Assembly (NCBI GenBank): GCA_963795195.1
Contig: CAWCGU010000006.1
Location: forward strand, 62,001 to 126,000
Length of the DNA: 64,000 nt
Source: CAWCGU01 sp963795195
Lineage (GTDB): Bacteria > Actinomycetota > Thermoleophilia > Solirubrobacterales > 70-9
Reading direction: 5' to 3'
A program made the translations under genes and the position numbers. How positions within the stretch are numbered: position 1 is the first letter of the stretch; each line of letters begins with the position of its first letter. A model generated the notes under the pieces. It made no database searches and had not been told where the DNA came from. It saw only the letters and a program-made list of their open reading frames with translations. Shown piece after piece: positions 16,216 to 24,480 of the stretch.

Positions 16216-17696
16216 GCTTCTTCCTTACCCCGAGCGGCCGGGGTGGAAAACGGAGGGTCGCCGCCGGGCTCCGCGGGCTCGGCGAGCGGTATCCGCACAG
16301 TGAAGCGTGCCCCGCCTGCGGGCGACGCGCCGGCCTCCACCTGACCGCCATGCGCGATCGTCACCGCCCTCACGATCGCCAGCCCGAGCCCGGTTCCACC
16401 GCTGCCGGCGACGTCGGCGCGGCCGGCGCCGTGGACGAACCTCTCGAAAATCTGTTCACCGAGTTCGGCGGAAAGGCCGGGGCCGTCGTCGGTCAACTCG
16501 AGGACTGCCTCATCGCCGTCGATGAGAACACTCGCGAGGATCGATGTTCCTGCCGGCGTGTGGCGCAGGGCGTTGTCGATCAGGTTGGAAATCATCCGGT
16601 GGAGCTCGTCGGGGTTGCCCTCGATCGGAGCCGGCCCGGCCAACTCGGCGGTGAGGTTGTGCGCTTCAGCCAGCGGCCCGGCTTCAGCCAGCGCGGCCCG
16701 CGCGATCGCCGTCAGCTCGCAGCGGACTTGCGGCGCCTCGCGCCCGGCGTCGGCCCTGGCCAGCAGCAGCAGGTCGGAGACCAGGCGGCTCATCCTCCGC
16801 GAGGAGCGCAGGGCGGAGGCGATCATCTCGCCGCGCTCGTCGTCGTCGGCCGTCCCGGAGCGCGCCAGCGAGGCCTCGAGCAGCTCCAGGTTGGCGAGGA
16901 TGCTGGTCAGCGGGGTCCGCAGCTCGTGCGAAGCGTCGGCGACGAACTCCCGCTGGGCGACCACCATCCCCTGCGTCTCCGCTCGTGCATCGTCCAGGGC
17001 ACTGAGCATCCTGTCGAGTGTGCGGGCAAGCTCGGACACCTCGTCGTCGGTCGGCGGCACCGGCAGCTTGCGGGACGGATCGCGGGTCGAGGTGATCTCA
17101 CGCGCCGCCACCGTCAAAGCCGAGATCGGTCGCATCGCACGACCGGCCACCGCGACGCCGGCCAGGGTGGCCAGGGCCGTGCCCGCCAGTACGCCGCCCG
17201 CGAGAAACAGCCAGAGCCTGCCGATCGTCTTGTGCAGCCCGGTCGTATCGCGCGCGTACTGGACGTAGAGCGCCGGAATTCCGATGGCAGACGACGCGAC
17301 CGGCACCGCGGCGACTCTCAGATCGCCCTCGTCGACCAACTCGATGCGCGGTGGGCCGAGGTCGGGCTCGATGGGGCTGCCGAGCACGGGCTCCCCGTCC
17401 GAGGTGACGATCCGAAACGCCGCCGCATCGCCGAACATCGACTCCGGGTTCAGCCTCACGTCCAAACCCTGCGCCGTCAGCACCTGGACGTCGAACGACG
17501 CCTGGCTGGCAGCGCTGCGAAGCTCGTCGTCGAAGTCGTGTTCGAGCCGATCGGTGACGAGCCGGCCGATCACCGCAGCGAAGATCAGCAGGATCGCCAT
17601 CGTCAAGAAGGCGGATACAGCGGCCAACCGCCAGCGGATAGAGATCCCATCGCCGCGCACGAGCAGGGCTCGGAAGCGCCGGCGAGTCCGCTCCAC
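16212..17696 (-). CDS. Sensor histidine kinase (HAMP, HisKA, HATPase)
   Basis: A 494-residue membrane kinase. The first transmembrane helix is around LAAVSAFLTMAILLIFAAVI (residues 24-43), an extracellular sensor of about 120 residues follows, and the second helix is LWLFLAGGVLAGTALATLAG. Then come a HAMP linker (RAMRPISALTVAAREI), the phospho-His in VADASHELRTPLTSILANL, and the N, G1 and G2 boxes (NLIDNALRHTPAG, LTDDGPGL, GGTGLGLAIVRAV). The input signal is not evident. It follows the response regulator by 5 bp and overlaps the ferritin-like gene, so it could control iron or oxidative responses; this is inference from operon structure. Confidence 0.9.
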   Translation of the reverse strand: MERTRRRFRALLVRGDGISIRWRLAAVSAFLTMAILLIFAAVIGRLVTDRLEHDFDDELRSAASQASFDVQVLTAQGLDVRLNPESMFGDAAAFRIVTSDGEPVLGSPIEPDLGPPRIELVDEGDLRVAAVPVASSAIGIPALYVQYARDTTGLHKTIGRLWLFLAGGVLAGTALATLAGVAVAGRAMRPISALTVAAREITSTRDPSRKLPVPPTDDEVSELARTLDRMLSALDDARAETQGMVVAQREFVADASHELRTPLTSILANLELLEASLARSGTADDDERGEMIASALRSSRRMSRLVSDLLLLARADAGREAPQVRCELTAIARAALAEAGPLAEAHNLTAELAGPAPIEGNPDELHRMISNLIDNALRHTPAGTSILASVLIDGDEAVLELTDDGPGLSAELGEQIFERFVHGAGRADVAGSGGTGLGLAIVRAVTIAHGGQVEAGASPAGGARFTVRIPLAEPAEPGGDPPFSTPAARGKEEA

Positions 17697-17701
17697 GGCG
17701 A

Positions 17702-18400
17702 TCAGTCCTTGAGGACGTAGCCGACGCCGCGCTTGGTGTGCAGGAGGCGAGTCTCGCCACCCTCCTCGAGCTTGCGGCGGAGATTGGAAACGAAGACGTC
17801 AATCGTGTTGGTCATCGAGAATGGGTCATAGCCCCAGACATCTTCGAGGAGGCGCTCGCGGGAGACGACCAGCCGTTCGTTGCGCATCAGGTACTCGAGC
17901 AGCTCGAACTCGCGGTTGGTCAGGTCGATGTCGCGATCGCCGCGCGCGACCTCACGTGTGTCCGGATTGAGGCGCAGGTCGGCGACGATGATGGCCGCCG
18001 AGCCGCGTGGCGGGCGTCGCCTCATCAGCGCGCGGGAGCGGGCCAGCAGCTCTTCGAGCTCGAAGGGCTTGACGAGATAGTCGTCGGCTCCCGAGTCCAA
18101 ACCCTCGACTCGGTCGTCGGTGCCCGAGCGGGCAGTCAGCATCAGAATGGGAACGTCGCTGGTTTCCCGCAGGCGGCGACAGACTTCGACACCGTCGAGA
18201 CGGGGGAGACCCAGATCCAGCACGACGAGATCAGGGAGGAAGTCGCCTGCCTCGTGGAGGGCCTGGACCCCGTCCGCCGCAGTGCGCACCTCGTGACCGG
18301 CCTGACGCAGGGCCCGCCTGACGACGTCAGCGATCTCGACGTCGTCCTCCACCACGAGGACGCGCCCCGTTGCCGTCGAAGTTGTGGCTGACTCGACCAA
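17702..18400 (-). CDS. OmpR/PhoB-family response regulator
   Basis: A 232-residue regulator. The receiver domain starts VLVVEDDVEIADVV, has the phosphoacceptor Asp in LVVLDLGLPRLDG, the conserved Thr/Ser in LMLTARS and the Lys in YLVKPFELEEL. The C-terminal winged helix shows LTNREFELLEYLMRN and NTIDVFVSNLRRKLE, then TKRGVGYVL. The start appears to be a TTG at 18400. A TAACAT hexamer 10 nt before it and the lack of a ribosome binding site suggest a leaderless transcript. It is the first gene of the operon with the kinase and the ferritin-like protein and is divergent from ftsK. Confidence 0.92.
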   Translation of the reverse strand: MVESATTSTATGRVLVVEDDVEIADVVRRALRQAGHEVRTAADGVQALHEAGDFLPDLVVLDLGLPRLDGVEVCRRLRETSDVPILMLTARSGTDDRVEGLDSGADDYLVKPFELEELLARSRALMRRRPPRGSAAIIVADLRLNPDTREVARGDRDIDLTNREFELLEYLMRNERLVVSRERLLEDVWGYDPFSMTNTIDVFVSNLRRKLEEGGETRLLHTKRGVGYVLKD

Positions 18401-18410
18401 CGTGCAGGCG

Positions 18411-18416
18411 ATGTTA
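18411..18416 (-). promoter_or_regulatory. -10 element of the regulator-kinase-ferritin operon
   Basis: TAACAT on the minus strand, ending 10 nt before the TTG start at 18400. TTGGCC on the same strand is a possible -35 with a 19-nt spacer. Confidence 0.4.
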
Positions 18417-18517
18417 GGCCCATCTGGGCATGAACGGCCAACTATTTAGCGGTCGTTTACCCCCGGCGGGCGCTGACGCCCAAAAGGGAGAACGGCTCCG
18501 GCGTCGAAGCACCCTTC

Positions 18518-21016
18518 GTGTTGTCGACACGCAACGGAACAAAGAAGCGCAAGCCTGCGCCGCGGCGTCCTGCGACGCCGGCCAAGCGTGCAAAGCCGCG
18601 ACCCAAGGTCGCCAGGCCGCCGGCCGTACGCGCACGCGCGGCGATGGAGGAGCGACTCGAGCGCCTGGAACAGCGCCACTTCGACCTGATCGGCCTGGCG
18701 CTGATCGCAGCAGCGATCTATCTCGGTTTTGTGCTTTACGGCGACTGGGAGGGCGGTCGGGTCGGATCTTGGGTATTGGCAGCGAGCGAGTACGTCGCCG
18801 GAGCCGCCTCTGACTGGATACCTCCCGTGGTCGCCGCTTGCGGACTGGCCCTGATTCTGCGGCCGTTCATCCCCGCTCCCGGCGCCCTGAACGCCGGAGC
18901 CCTGCTTTTCGTCTGCGGCGTGCTCGCAGCGCTGGCCGCCGAAACCGCCGGCCTCGGGCCATCCGAGCCTCCGCGCACCGAGTACTTCGACCCCGCCTAC
19001 ATGCGGGCTCACGGGGGGGTTTTCGGCGAGGCCCTCTACTGGTGCACGACGACCCTCTTCCAGCGACTCGGCGCGAACATCATCGCGGTGCTGTTGATGG
19101 TTTCGGGCGCAGTCCTCGCCACCGGGGGCACGATTGCCGGCGCACTGCGGGGCACCGGCCGGGCGGCGGCCCGGGCGGCCAAGGGAACGCGCGAGCTCAC
19201 CACCGCGGTGATCGCCCGACCGGGGGCGATGGCCGACGCAGGCAAGCGGACACCCGGGTTCCCGACCTCGCCGACCAGCCGACTGCCGGGTGACAGCTTT
19301 GCCACCGAACCCCTGATCCCGGCGCCTGAACCCGAACCCGCGGTCGACGATTTTGCTTTCGAGGATCCCGGTGCGGACGACGACGAGGCGGTCCAGCCAG
19401 AGCTCGACGACGAAGCGCACGAACCGGTCCCGCTGCCGCCCGAGCCCGAAGGCGGGGAGATCGGCGTCGCTCGAACCCCGATGGGAGCCAAGCGCGGGAT
19501 CACCGAGTCCGAGGAGCGCGACTATCAGGAGCCTCCGGTCACTCTGCTCGCCAAGGGTAAGGGCGACTCCGGGCCGGACACACGGGACCTGGACTCGACC
19601 GGCCGGGCGCTACTGGAGGCCCTGGGCCACTTCGGAGTCGAGGCGCGGATCATCGGCGTCGTCAGCGGACCGCACGTCAGCCGCTTCGAGTTGCAGCTTG
19701 CGCCCGGGACGAAGGTGGGCGTGATCTCAAAGCTCAAGGACGATCTGGCCTACGCTCTCGCCTCGACAGACATTCGCATCCTCGCTCCGATCCCCGGCAA
19801 GCGGGCGGTCGGAGTCGAGGTGCCCAACAAGCGCCGCAAGATCGTGCGGCTGGGTGACATCTACGGGGGGCGCCCCAAGGGGGCGTCGCCGCTGCTCGCC
19901 TGGCTCGGCAAGGACGTTTCCGGCGAGGCCGTCTACGCGGACCTCGCCAAAATGCCGCATCTGCTGGTCGCGGGCACCACCGGATCCGGGAAGTCCGGCT
20001 GCATCAACGCGATCCTGACTTCGATCCTGATGCATGCCTCACCCAATGAGGTGCGGATGGCGCTCGTCGACCCGAAGCAGGTCGAGCTCAATCACTACGA
20101 GTCGATCCCGCACCTGCTGACTCCTGTCGTGACCGCCCCACGGGTGGCCGCCAACGTGCTGAGCAATCTGATTGCGGAGATGGAGACCCGCTACGGGGTG
20201 ATGGGCAAGGCCAGAGCGCGAAACCTCGTCGAGCTGAACAAGGCACGTGCGAAGGCTGGCGAACCGCCGCTGCCTCACATCCTCTGCGTGATCGACGAGC
20301 TCGCCGACCTGATGATGGTCGCACCCGCTGAGGTCGAGGACTCGATCATCCGGCTGGCGCAGAAATCGCGTGCGGTCGGCATCCACCTCGTGCTCGCCAC
20401 ACAGCGCCCGTCCACCGACGTGATCACCGGAATGATCAAGACCAACATCCCGGCTCGGATCGCCTTCTCGGTCGCGTCTCAAGTCGATTCCCGGGTGATC
20501 CTGGACACCGGCGGCGCCGAAAGCCTGCTCGGCCAGGGCGACATGCTCTTCCGGCCGATCGGCACCTCGAAGATGAAGCGGACCCAGGGTGCCTTTGTGA
20601 CCGAGGAGGAGATAGCCCGCATCACCCGGCACTGGTCCAGGCAGGGAGACCCCGAATTCGACGTCGAACTGCTCGAAGCTCGCGTCGAACCCACGGAGTC
20701 CGAGGAGCGGGAGTTCTCACCCGACGAGGATCCGCTGCTTACCGAAGCGGCTCAGGTCGTGGTTGAGAGCGAAACCGCCTCCGTTTCGATGATTCAGCGC
20801 CGCCTTCGCGTCGGCTACACGCGCGCCGGCCGCCTGATCGACATGCTCGAAAGCCGCGGAATCATCTCCGGCTACGAGGGGTCCAAGCCCCGTCAGGTGC
20901 TTGTTTCGGCCTACGAACTACCGCATGTGCTCGGCACCGCTCCCGCAGATGTCGAGGCGACGCCCGGGTCCAACGGTGAGACCGAGGAGCGCGAGACCGT
21001 CGCCGCTCCCGACTGA
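18518..21016 (+). CDS. ftsK: DNA translocase FtsK/SpoIIIE
   Basis: An 832-residue septal DNA pump that moves chromosome ends across the division site. It has a basic N-terminus, four hydrophobic segments between about residues 50 and 210, an acidic Pro-rich linker (about 260-330) and a RecA-like motor with Walker A HLLVAGTTGSGKSGC (near 486) and Walker B HILCVIDELADLMM. The C-terminal gamma winged helix, SVSMIQRRLRVGYTRAGRLI, reads polar DNA sequences. The first in-frame start is GTG 18518; AAGGGAG lies too far upstream (about 28 nt), so ATG 18644 (MEERLERLEQ) is a possible alternative. Confidence 0.93.
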   Translation: MLSTRNGTKKRKPAPRRPATPAKRAKPRPKVARPPAVRARAAMEERLERLEQRHFDLIGLALIAAAIYLGFVLYGDWEGGRVGSWVLAASEYVAGAASDWIPPVVAACGLALILRPFIPAPGALNAGALLFVCGVLAALAAETAGLGPSEPPRTEYFDPAYMRAHGGVFGEALYWCTTTLFQRLGANIIAVLLMVSGAVLATGGTIAGALRGTGRAAARAAKGTRELTTAVIARPGAMADAGKRTPGFPTSPTSRLPGDSFATEPLIPAPEPEPAVDDFAFEDPGADDDEAVQPELDDEAHEPVPLPPEPEGGEIGVARTPMGAKRGITESEERDYQEPPVTLLAKGKGDSGPDTRDLDSTGRALLEALGHFGVEARIIGVVSGPHVSRFELQLAPGTKVGVISKLKDDLAYALASTDIRILAPIPGKRAVGVEVPNKRRKIVRLGDIYGGRPKGASPLLAWLGKDVSGEAVYADLAKMPHLLVAGTTGSGKSGCINAILTSILMHASPNEVRMALVDPKQVELNHYESIPHLLTPVVTAPRVAANVLSNLIAEMETRYGVMGKARARNLVELNKARAKAGEPPLPHILCVIDELADLMMVAPAEVEDSIIRLAQKSRAVGIHLVLATQRPSTDVITGMIKTNIPARIAFSVASQVDSRVILDTGGAESLLGQGDMLFRPIGTSKMKRTQGAFVTEEEIARITRHWSRQGDPEFDVELLEARVEPTESEEREFSPDEDPLLTEAAQVVVESETASVSMIQRRLRVGYTRAGRLIDMLESRGIISGYEGSKPRQVLVSAYELPHVLGTAPADVEATPGSNGETEERETVAAPD

Positions 21017-21086
21017 CGCCCTTTCGAGGCAGGATTGGCGGCCGCTAAGCGTCAGACCCGCTCGCTTGGCCAGAATCTGAGCCACG

Positions 21087-21581
21087 ATGGGTTACGAGAG
21101 CCAGTCAGGAAGCATGCCGATAGGCGAGGTCTTGAAGGCCGCGCGCCAGCGCGCAGGCCTCGAGCTCGCCGACGTCGAGGCTCAGACCAAGATCCGTACC
21201 CGTTATCTCCGTGCCCTGGAAAGCGAGCAGTGGGACGCCCTCCCAAGCCCCGTCTACGCCCGCAGCTTCCTGCGCACCTACGCTCAGTTGCTGGGACTGG
21301 ACGCGGACGCGCTGACCGACGAGTACAGACTCCAGGTCGTCAACCCGAGAGCCGCCGGGCACTTTCCGATCAGCGAACCGATGCTGAGGACGCGGAGGCG
21401 GGCGGAGGAGACCGGCCGAGACTGGACGCCGGGTCGTGGATTGGTGATCGGCCTGGTTGTTGCGGCCCTGCTGACAATCCTCGTCGTGCTCGGCTTGACC
21501 GGGGACGACGAGGCCGGAAACGAGCCGTCGAAGCGGCCGCAGGTGGAGCGTGAACGTGGCGAAGGCGGCGGCAATAGATAA
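21087..21581 (+). CDS. RodZ-like membrane protein with N-terminal HTH
   Basis: A 164-residue protein with an HTH_25 domain (IGEVLKAARQRAGLELADVE, then QTKIRTRYLRALESEQWDAL and YARSFLRTYAQLLGLD) followed by one membrane helix, GLVIGLVVAALLTILVVLGL, and a short charged tail. This is the short actinobacterial version of RodZ, the cytoskeletal linker that binds MreB in rods; the extracellular DUF4115 domain is missing. The position between ftsK and cinA is common in Actinobacteria. The ATG at 21114 (MPIGEVLKAARQ) aligns better with family starts, but AGGA is only 3 nt away, so I keep 21087. Confidence 0.8.
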   Translation: MGYESQSGSMPIGEVLKAARQRAGLELADVEAQTKIRTRYLRALESEQWDALPSPVYARSFLRTYAQLLGLDADALTDEYRLQVVNPRAAGHFPISEPMLRTRRRAEETGRDWTPGRGLVIGLVVAALLTILVVLGLTGDDEAGNEPSKRPQVERERGEGGGNR

Positions 21582-21629
21582 TCCAGCGACCATCATGGAA
21601 CTGACCACGACAGCGCGCAGCGACACACG

Positions 21630-22427
21630 ATGAGCGCCGACGGCGTGCGTGCCGGCGTACTCGTGACCGGAACAGAGGTGATCACGGCGCGGATCACCGA
21701 TCGCAACGGTCCCTGGATCTCTGAACGGCTCGGGGAGCTGGGTATCGAAGTGGCCAACATCCTCTGCGTCGGTGACCGCCCCGACGACCTCGAGGCCGGG
21801 CTGCGGTTCTTCGCCGAGCAGGGATTGGACCTGGCGATTACGAGTGGTGGGCTGGGGCCGACGGCGGATGACCTGACCGCCGAGATCGTCGGTCGGTTTG
21901 CCGGCAGATCGATGATCCTCGACGAGGGCATGGAGGCGAAGATCGCGGCGATCCTGGAGCGCTTCGCGCGTCGTTTCAAGATCGATCAAGACTCGTTGCG
22001 GGCCGCCAATCGCAAGCAGGCAACCGTCCCGGAGGGCTCGGTGACCATCGATCCGGCCGGAACGGCCCCGGGCATGGTGGTGGAGGCCGGAACGATGACC
22101 GTGATCGTGCTGCCCGGCCCGCCGCGTGAGCTGCACGAGATGTGGCCGGCCGCGCTGCAAACCGAATCGGTCAAGTCGGTGCTCGCGCGCTCAGAGCCCT
22201 ATCGCGACGCCTCACTGCGGCTCTTCGGCGTTCCTGAATCGGAGATTGCGCGCACACTGCGCGAAGTCGAGGCCGACACGGACCTCTCGGAGCTTGAGAT
22301 CACGACCTGCCTGCGGCGAGCCGAGCTGCACATCGACGTGCGCTATCGCGAAACCGCGGAGGAAACCGCGCAGTTGCTGATGGAACGCATCCGCGGCGCG
22401 CATGGGGCGGATGTCTTACTCAGATGA
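21630..22427 (+). CDS. cinA: CinA N-terminal (MoCF-like) domain, frame interrupted
   Basis: The 265-residue product is the COG1058 half of CinA: VLVTGTEVITARITDRNG, ITSGGLGPTADDLTAE and VIVLPGPPRELHEMW are typical. This domain has ADP-ribose/NAD-related pyrophosphatase activity in characterised relatives. In most bacteria it is fused to the NMN deamidase domain that follows here in another frame. Removing a single T at 22416-22417 joins GADV directly to YSDDGSSLDDQL and yields one normal-length CinA of about 428 residues. I regard this as one gene with a one-base insertion. Confidence 0.85.
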   Translation: MSADGVRAGVLVTGTEVITARITDRNGPWISERLGELGIEVANILCVGDRPDDLEAGLRFFAEQGLDLAITSGGLGPTADDLTAEIVGRFAGRSMILDEGMEAKIAAILERFARRFKIDQDSLRAANRKQATVPEGSVTIDPAGTAPGMVVEAGTMTVIVLPGPPRELHEMWPAALQTESVKSVLARSEPYRDASLRLFGVPESEIARTLREVEADTDLSELEITTCLRRAELHIDVRYRETAEETAQLLMERIRGAHGADVLLR

Positions 22428-22917
22428 CGGTTCGAGCCTCGACGATCAGCTGGCCGAGCTGCTGCCCGGCCGCACGATCGCGACGGCGGAGTCCTGCAGC
22501 GGCGGCCTGCTGGCCGCGCGACTGACCGAGCGCCCTGGCGCCTCCGCCTATGTCGCCGGCGGGATCGTGGCCTATTCGAACGAGGCCAAGACCGCGTTGC
22601 TGGGCGTCAGCGCGGCCACGATCACCGAGCATGGTGCGGTCTCACCAGAGGTCGCTGAGGCGATGGCCGCGGGAGCACTCGAGCGTTTCGGCGTGGATCT
22701 CGGCATCGGCATCACCGGTATCGCCGGCCCCGACGGCGGCACGGAGGAGAAGCCCGTGGGGTACGTGTGCGTCTGCGTCAAGGCGGCCGACGGCGCCACG
22801 ATGGCCCGCGACCTCGTCATCCCCGGCGACCGCGACGACATCCGCGACCGCACCGCCAGCCTTGCCCTGCACATGCTGCGCCGGCTGCTTCGCGGTGAGG
22901 AGCTGGCGTTCGGGTAG
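22402..22917 (+). CDS. cinA: CinA C-terminal (PncC, NMN deamidase) domain, frame interrupted
   Basis: This is the nicotinamide-nucleotide amidase half of CinA: TIATAESCSGGLLAARLTE, the conserved GGIVAYSNEAKTALLGV and ITGIAGPDGGTEEKPVG are all present. PncC recycles NMN in the pyridine nucleotide cycle. The annotated ATG at 22402 sits inside the end of the N-terminal half and has no ribosome binding site, which argues that this is not an independently started gene but the continuation of cinA after a +1 shift at 22416. It could still be a stand-alone pncC if the split is real. Confidence 0.82.
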   Translation: MGRMSYSDDGSSLDDQLAELLPGRTIATAESCSGGLLAARLTERPGASAYVAGGIVAYSNEAKTALLGVSAATITEHGAVSPEVAEAMAAGALERFGVDLGIGITGIAGPDGGTEEKPVGYVCVCVKAADGATMARDLVIPGDRDDIRDRTASLALHMLRRLLRGEELAFG

Positions 22918-22958
22918 TAGCCCGGGCCTCCCACGCGGACCTCTGATAGAAGCAGAGG

Positions 22959-23699
22959 ATGCGTGAGTACCTCCTCATTCACGGCGGCCACCACACCAAA
23001 CGGTGCTGGGATCGCCTGATCCCTCACCTCGAAAGGCTCGGGCACAGTGCCGTCGCGATCGACCTTCCCGGCCGTGGGGCCACGGCTGACTGCCTGACGG
23101 CGGCCACTCTCGATGACTGCGTGACTGCGATCGACGAGGCGGTAGATGGTTTCGCGACGGCCCCGACGCTGGTCGCGCACAGCATGGGTGGGGTGTCGAC
23201 AAGCCAGTACGCCGAGGAGCAGCCGGGGACGATCGCGGGGGTCGTGTACGTCTGCGCAGTCGTGCCCGCCGCCGGCGCGAGTGGATTGGAGACGCTCGCC
23301 GAAGCCGGTCCCGACAGCGTGCTTTTGGGCGATGGCGTCTTTAGCTTCTTCGAAGACAGAGCGGCCGCGAGGATCGATCCTGACGCGGCCAGGAAGGCGT
23401 TCTACGGGCACTGCCCCGAGGACGTAGTCGAGGAGGCCGTCTCCCGCCTCGTACCCGAGGCAGTCGCTCCTCTGGCGACGCCCCTTCAGCTCGGTGCCGC
23501 GTTCGCCTCCGTGCCGAAGCACTACATCGGTGCGCTACATGATCGGGCTGTGCCGCTCGCGCAGCAGACGAGAATGGCGAAACGCGCGGGCGCGACGTTC
23601 GACTGCCTCAACGCCGACCACTCTCCCTTCTTTTCCGCCGTCGACGAGCTCGCTGCGAAGCTGCACGAGCGCGGCGGACCCAGCCCAGCGAGGCGCTAG
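22959..23699 (+). CDS. Alpha/beta hydrolase
   Basis: A 246-residue single-domain hydrolase. The oxyanion motif is YLLIHGGHHTKRCWD, the nucleophile elbow is LVAHSMGGVSTS (Ser near residue 75-76), and the catalytic His is in CLNADHSPFFS close to the end. This matches the plant methylesterase / bacterial EstC-like subgroup, which cleaves small esters. AGAGG lies 3 nt before the ATG. No partner gene is evident, since cinA ends 40 bp upstream and a strong hairpin lies right after the stop. Confidence 0.85.
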   Translation: MREYLLIHGGHHTKRCWDRLIPHLERLGHSAVAIDLPGRGATADCLTAATLDDCVTAIDEAVDGFATAPTLVAHSMGGVSTSQYAEEQPGTIAGVVYVCAVVPAAGASGLETLAEAGPDSVLLGDGVFSFFEDRAAARIDPDAARKAFYGHCPEDVVEEAVSRLVPEAVAPLATPLQLGAAFASVPKHYIGALHDRAVPLAQQTRMAKRAGATFDCLNADHSPFFSAVDELAAKLHERGGPSPARR

Positions 23700-23701
23700 G
23701 C

Positions 23702-23733
23702 GTGAAAGCGTTCCGCGGAACGCCCATTTTCAC
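23702..23733 (+). terminator. Hairpin after the hydrolase gene
   Basis: GCGTTCCGCGGAACGC (23708-23723) is a perfect palindrome flanked by GTGAAA and TTTCAC, which extend the pairing. A short TTTT tract follows the core. It probably terminates transcription of the hydrolase gene, though a protein-binding operator is also possible. Confidence 0.5.
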
Positions 23734-23840
23734 CCATTTGGGGTATGCGACGGGTCGACCCGCAACCATGCAAGCGACACGATTGCGAGAGTCGCGTCCA
23801 TCACAACTCGAAGCCGTCACGCACTCGGCACAAATCGGTC

Positions 23841-23869
23841 TTGTTTCGTTCCGATGGCCCGCGTAGCGT
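23841..23869 (+). promoter_or_regulatory. Promoter of thpR-recA-recX
   Basis: TTGTTT at 23841-23846, a 17-nt spacer and TAGCGT at 23864-23869 form a recognisable sigma-70 type promoter. The -10 ends 7 nt before the GTG of thpR, so the transcript should be leaderless. Confidence 0.6.
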
Positions 23870-23876
23870 CCCCACG

Positions 23877-24479
23877 GTGACCACGGATCGGCTCAAGAGC
23901 CCGCGGGCGCGCCTTTTCGCCGCCCTCGACCTGCCCGACGACGTTCGAGGGGAGATCGTGGCCTGGCAGCGGGCTGAGCTCGTCGATCCGAGCCTTCGCG
24001 TCAGCAAGCCCGACAACCTGCACGTCACCCTCGTCTTCCTCGGCTATCAGCGCGAGCGGGATGTCGAGGCGATTTCCGAGCTGATCAGCGCCCTGCAGAG
24101 TCCTGCCCCGAAGCTCCGGTTCGAACCCGAGCCCGTGCCGAAGGGGCGCAGCAAGGCGCACCCGTCGCTGTTCGCGCTGGCCGCACCAAGCGAAGGGGCC
24201 GTGGCCCTGCAGGCGGAACTCGAGGCGAGTCTCGTCGACGCCGGCTTTCACAAGCCTGAGAAGCGCCCCTTCTGGCCCCACCTGACCGTCGCACGGGTCA
24301 AGCCTGAGAGCAGGGGTTCACGCAGGCCGGCCGAGGTCAGAAAACGTCCTCGAAACCTCCCGGAAAGTGTCGTACGTACGTTCGATTCCGTCCGAGTCTC
24401 TCTTTACCGTTCAAACCTCCGGCCACAGGGCGCCGAATACCAGCGCCTGGCCTCCAAAGAACTGAAGAAGGTGAGTTGA
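23877..24479 (+). CDS. thpR: RNA 2',3'-cyclic phosphodiesterase
   Basis: A 200-residue member of the 2H phosphoesterase superfamily (ThpR/LigT). The two HxT motifs are visible: LHVTLVFLG near residue 45 and HLTVARVK near residue 137. The N-terminus RLFAALDLPDDVRGEI is typical. It hydrolyses 2',3'-cyclic phosphates on RNA ends; in vitro it can also ligate tRNA halves. I chose the GTG at 23877 because a promoter ends 7 nt before it. recA begins 1 bp after the stop, so the two are co-translated; a LexA-like site for recA lies inside this gene. Confidence 0.88.
   Translation: MTTDRLKSPRARLFAALDLPDDVRGEIVAWQRAELVDPSLRVSKPDNLHVTLVFLGYQRERDVEAISELISALQSPAPKLRFEPEPVPKGRSKAHPSLFALAAPSEGAVALQAELEASLVDAGFHKPEKRPFWPHLTVARVKPESRGSRRPAEVRKRPRNLPESVVRTFDSVRVSLYRSNLRPQGAEYQRLASKELKKVS
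24370..24385 (+). promoter_or_regulatory. Candidate LexA (SOS) box upstream of recA
   Basis: TCGTACGTACGTTCGA differs at one position from the actinobacterial LexA consensus TCGAAC-N4-GTTCGA. It lies inside thpR, 96 bp before the recA ATG. A possible promoter overlaps it: TTCGAT at 24381-24386 and TACCGT at 24405-24410 with an 18-nt spacer. This would give recA its own damage-inducible promoter. Confidence 0.55.
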
Positions 24480-24480
24480 A

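Noticed and set aside
23708..23723. GCGTTCCGCGGAACGC as a LexA box
   Set aside because: The half-sites are in the opposite order (GTTC-N4-GAAC) to the SOS consensus (GAAC-N4-GTTC).
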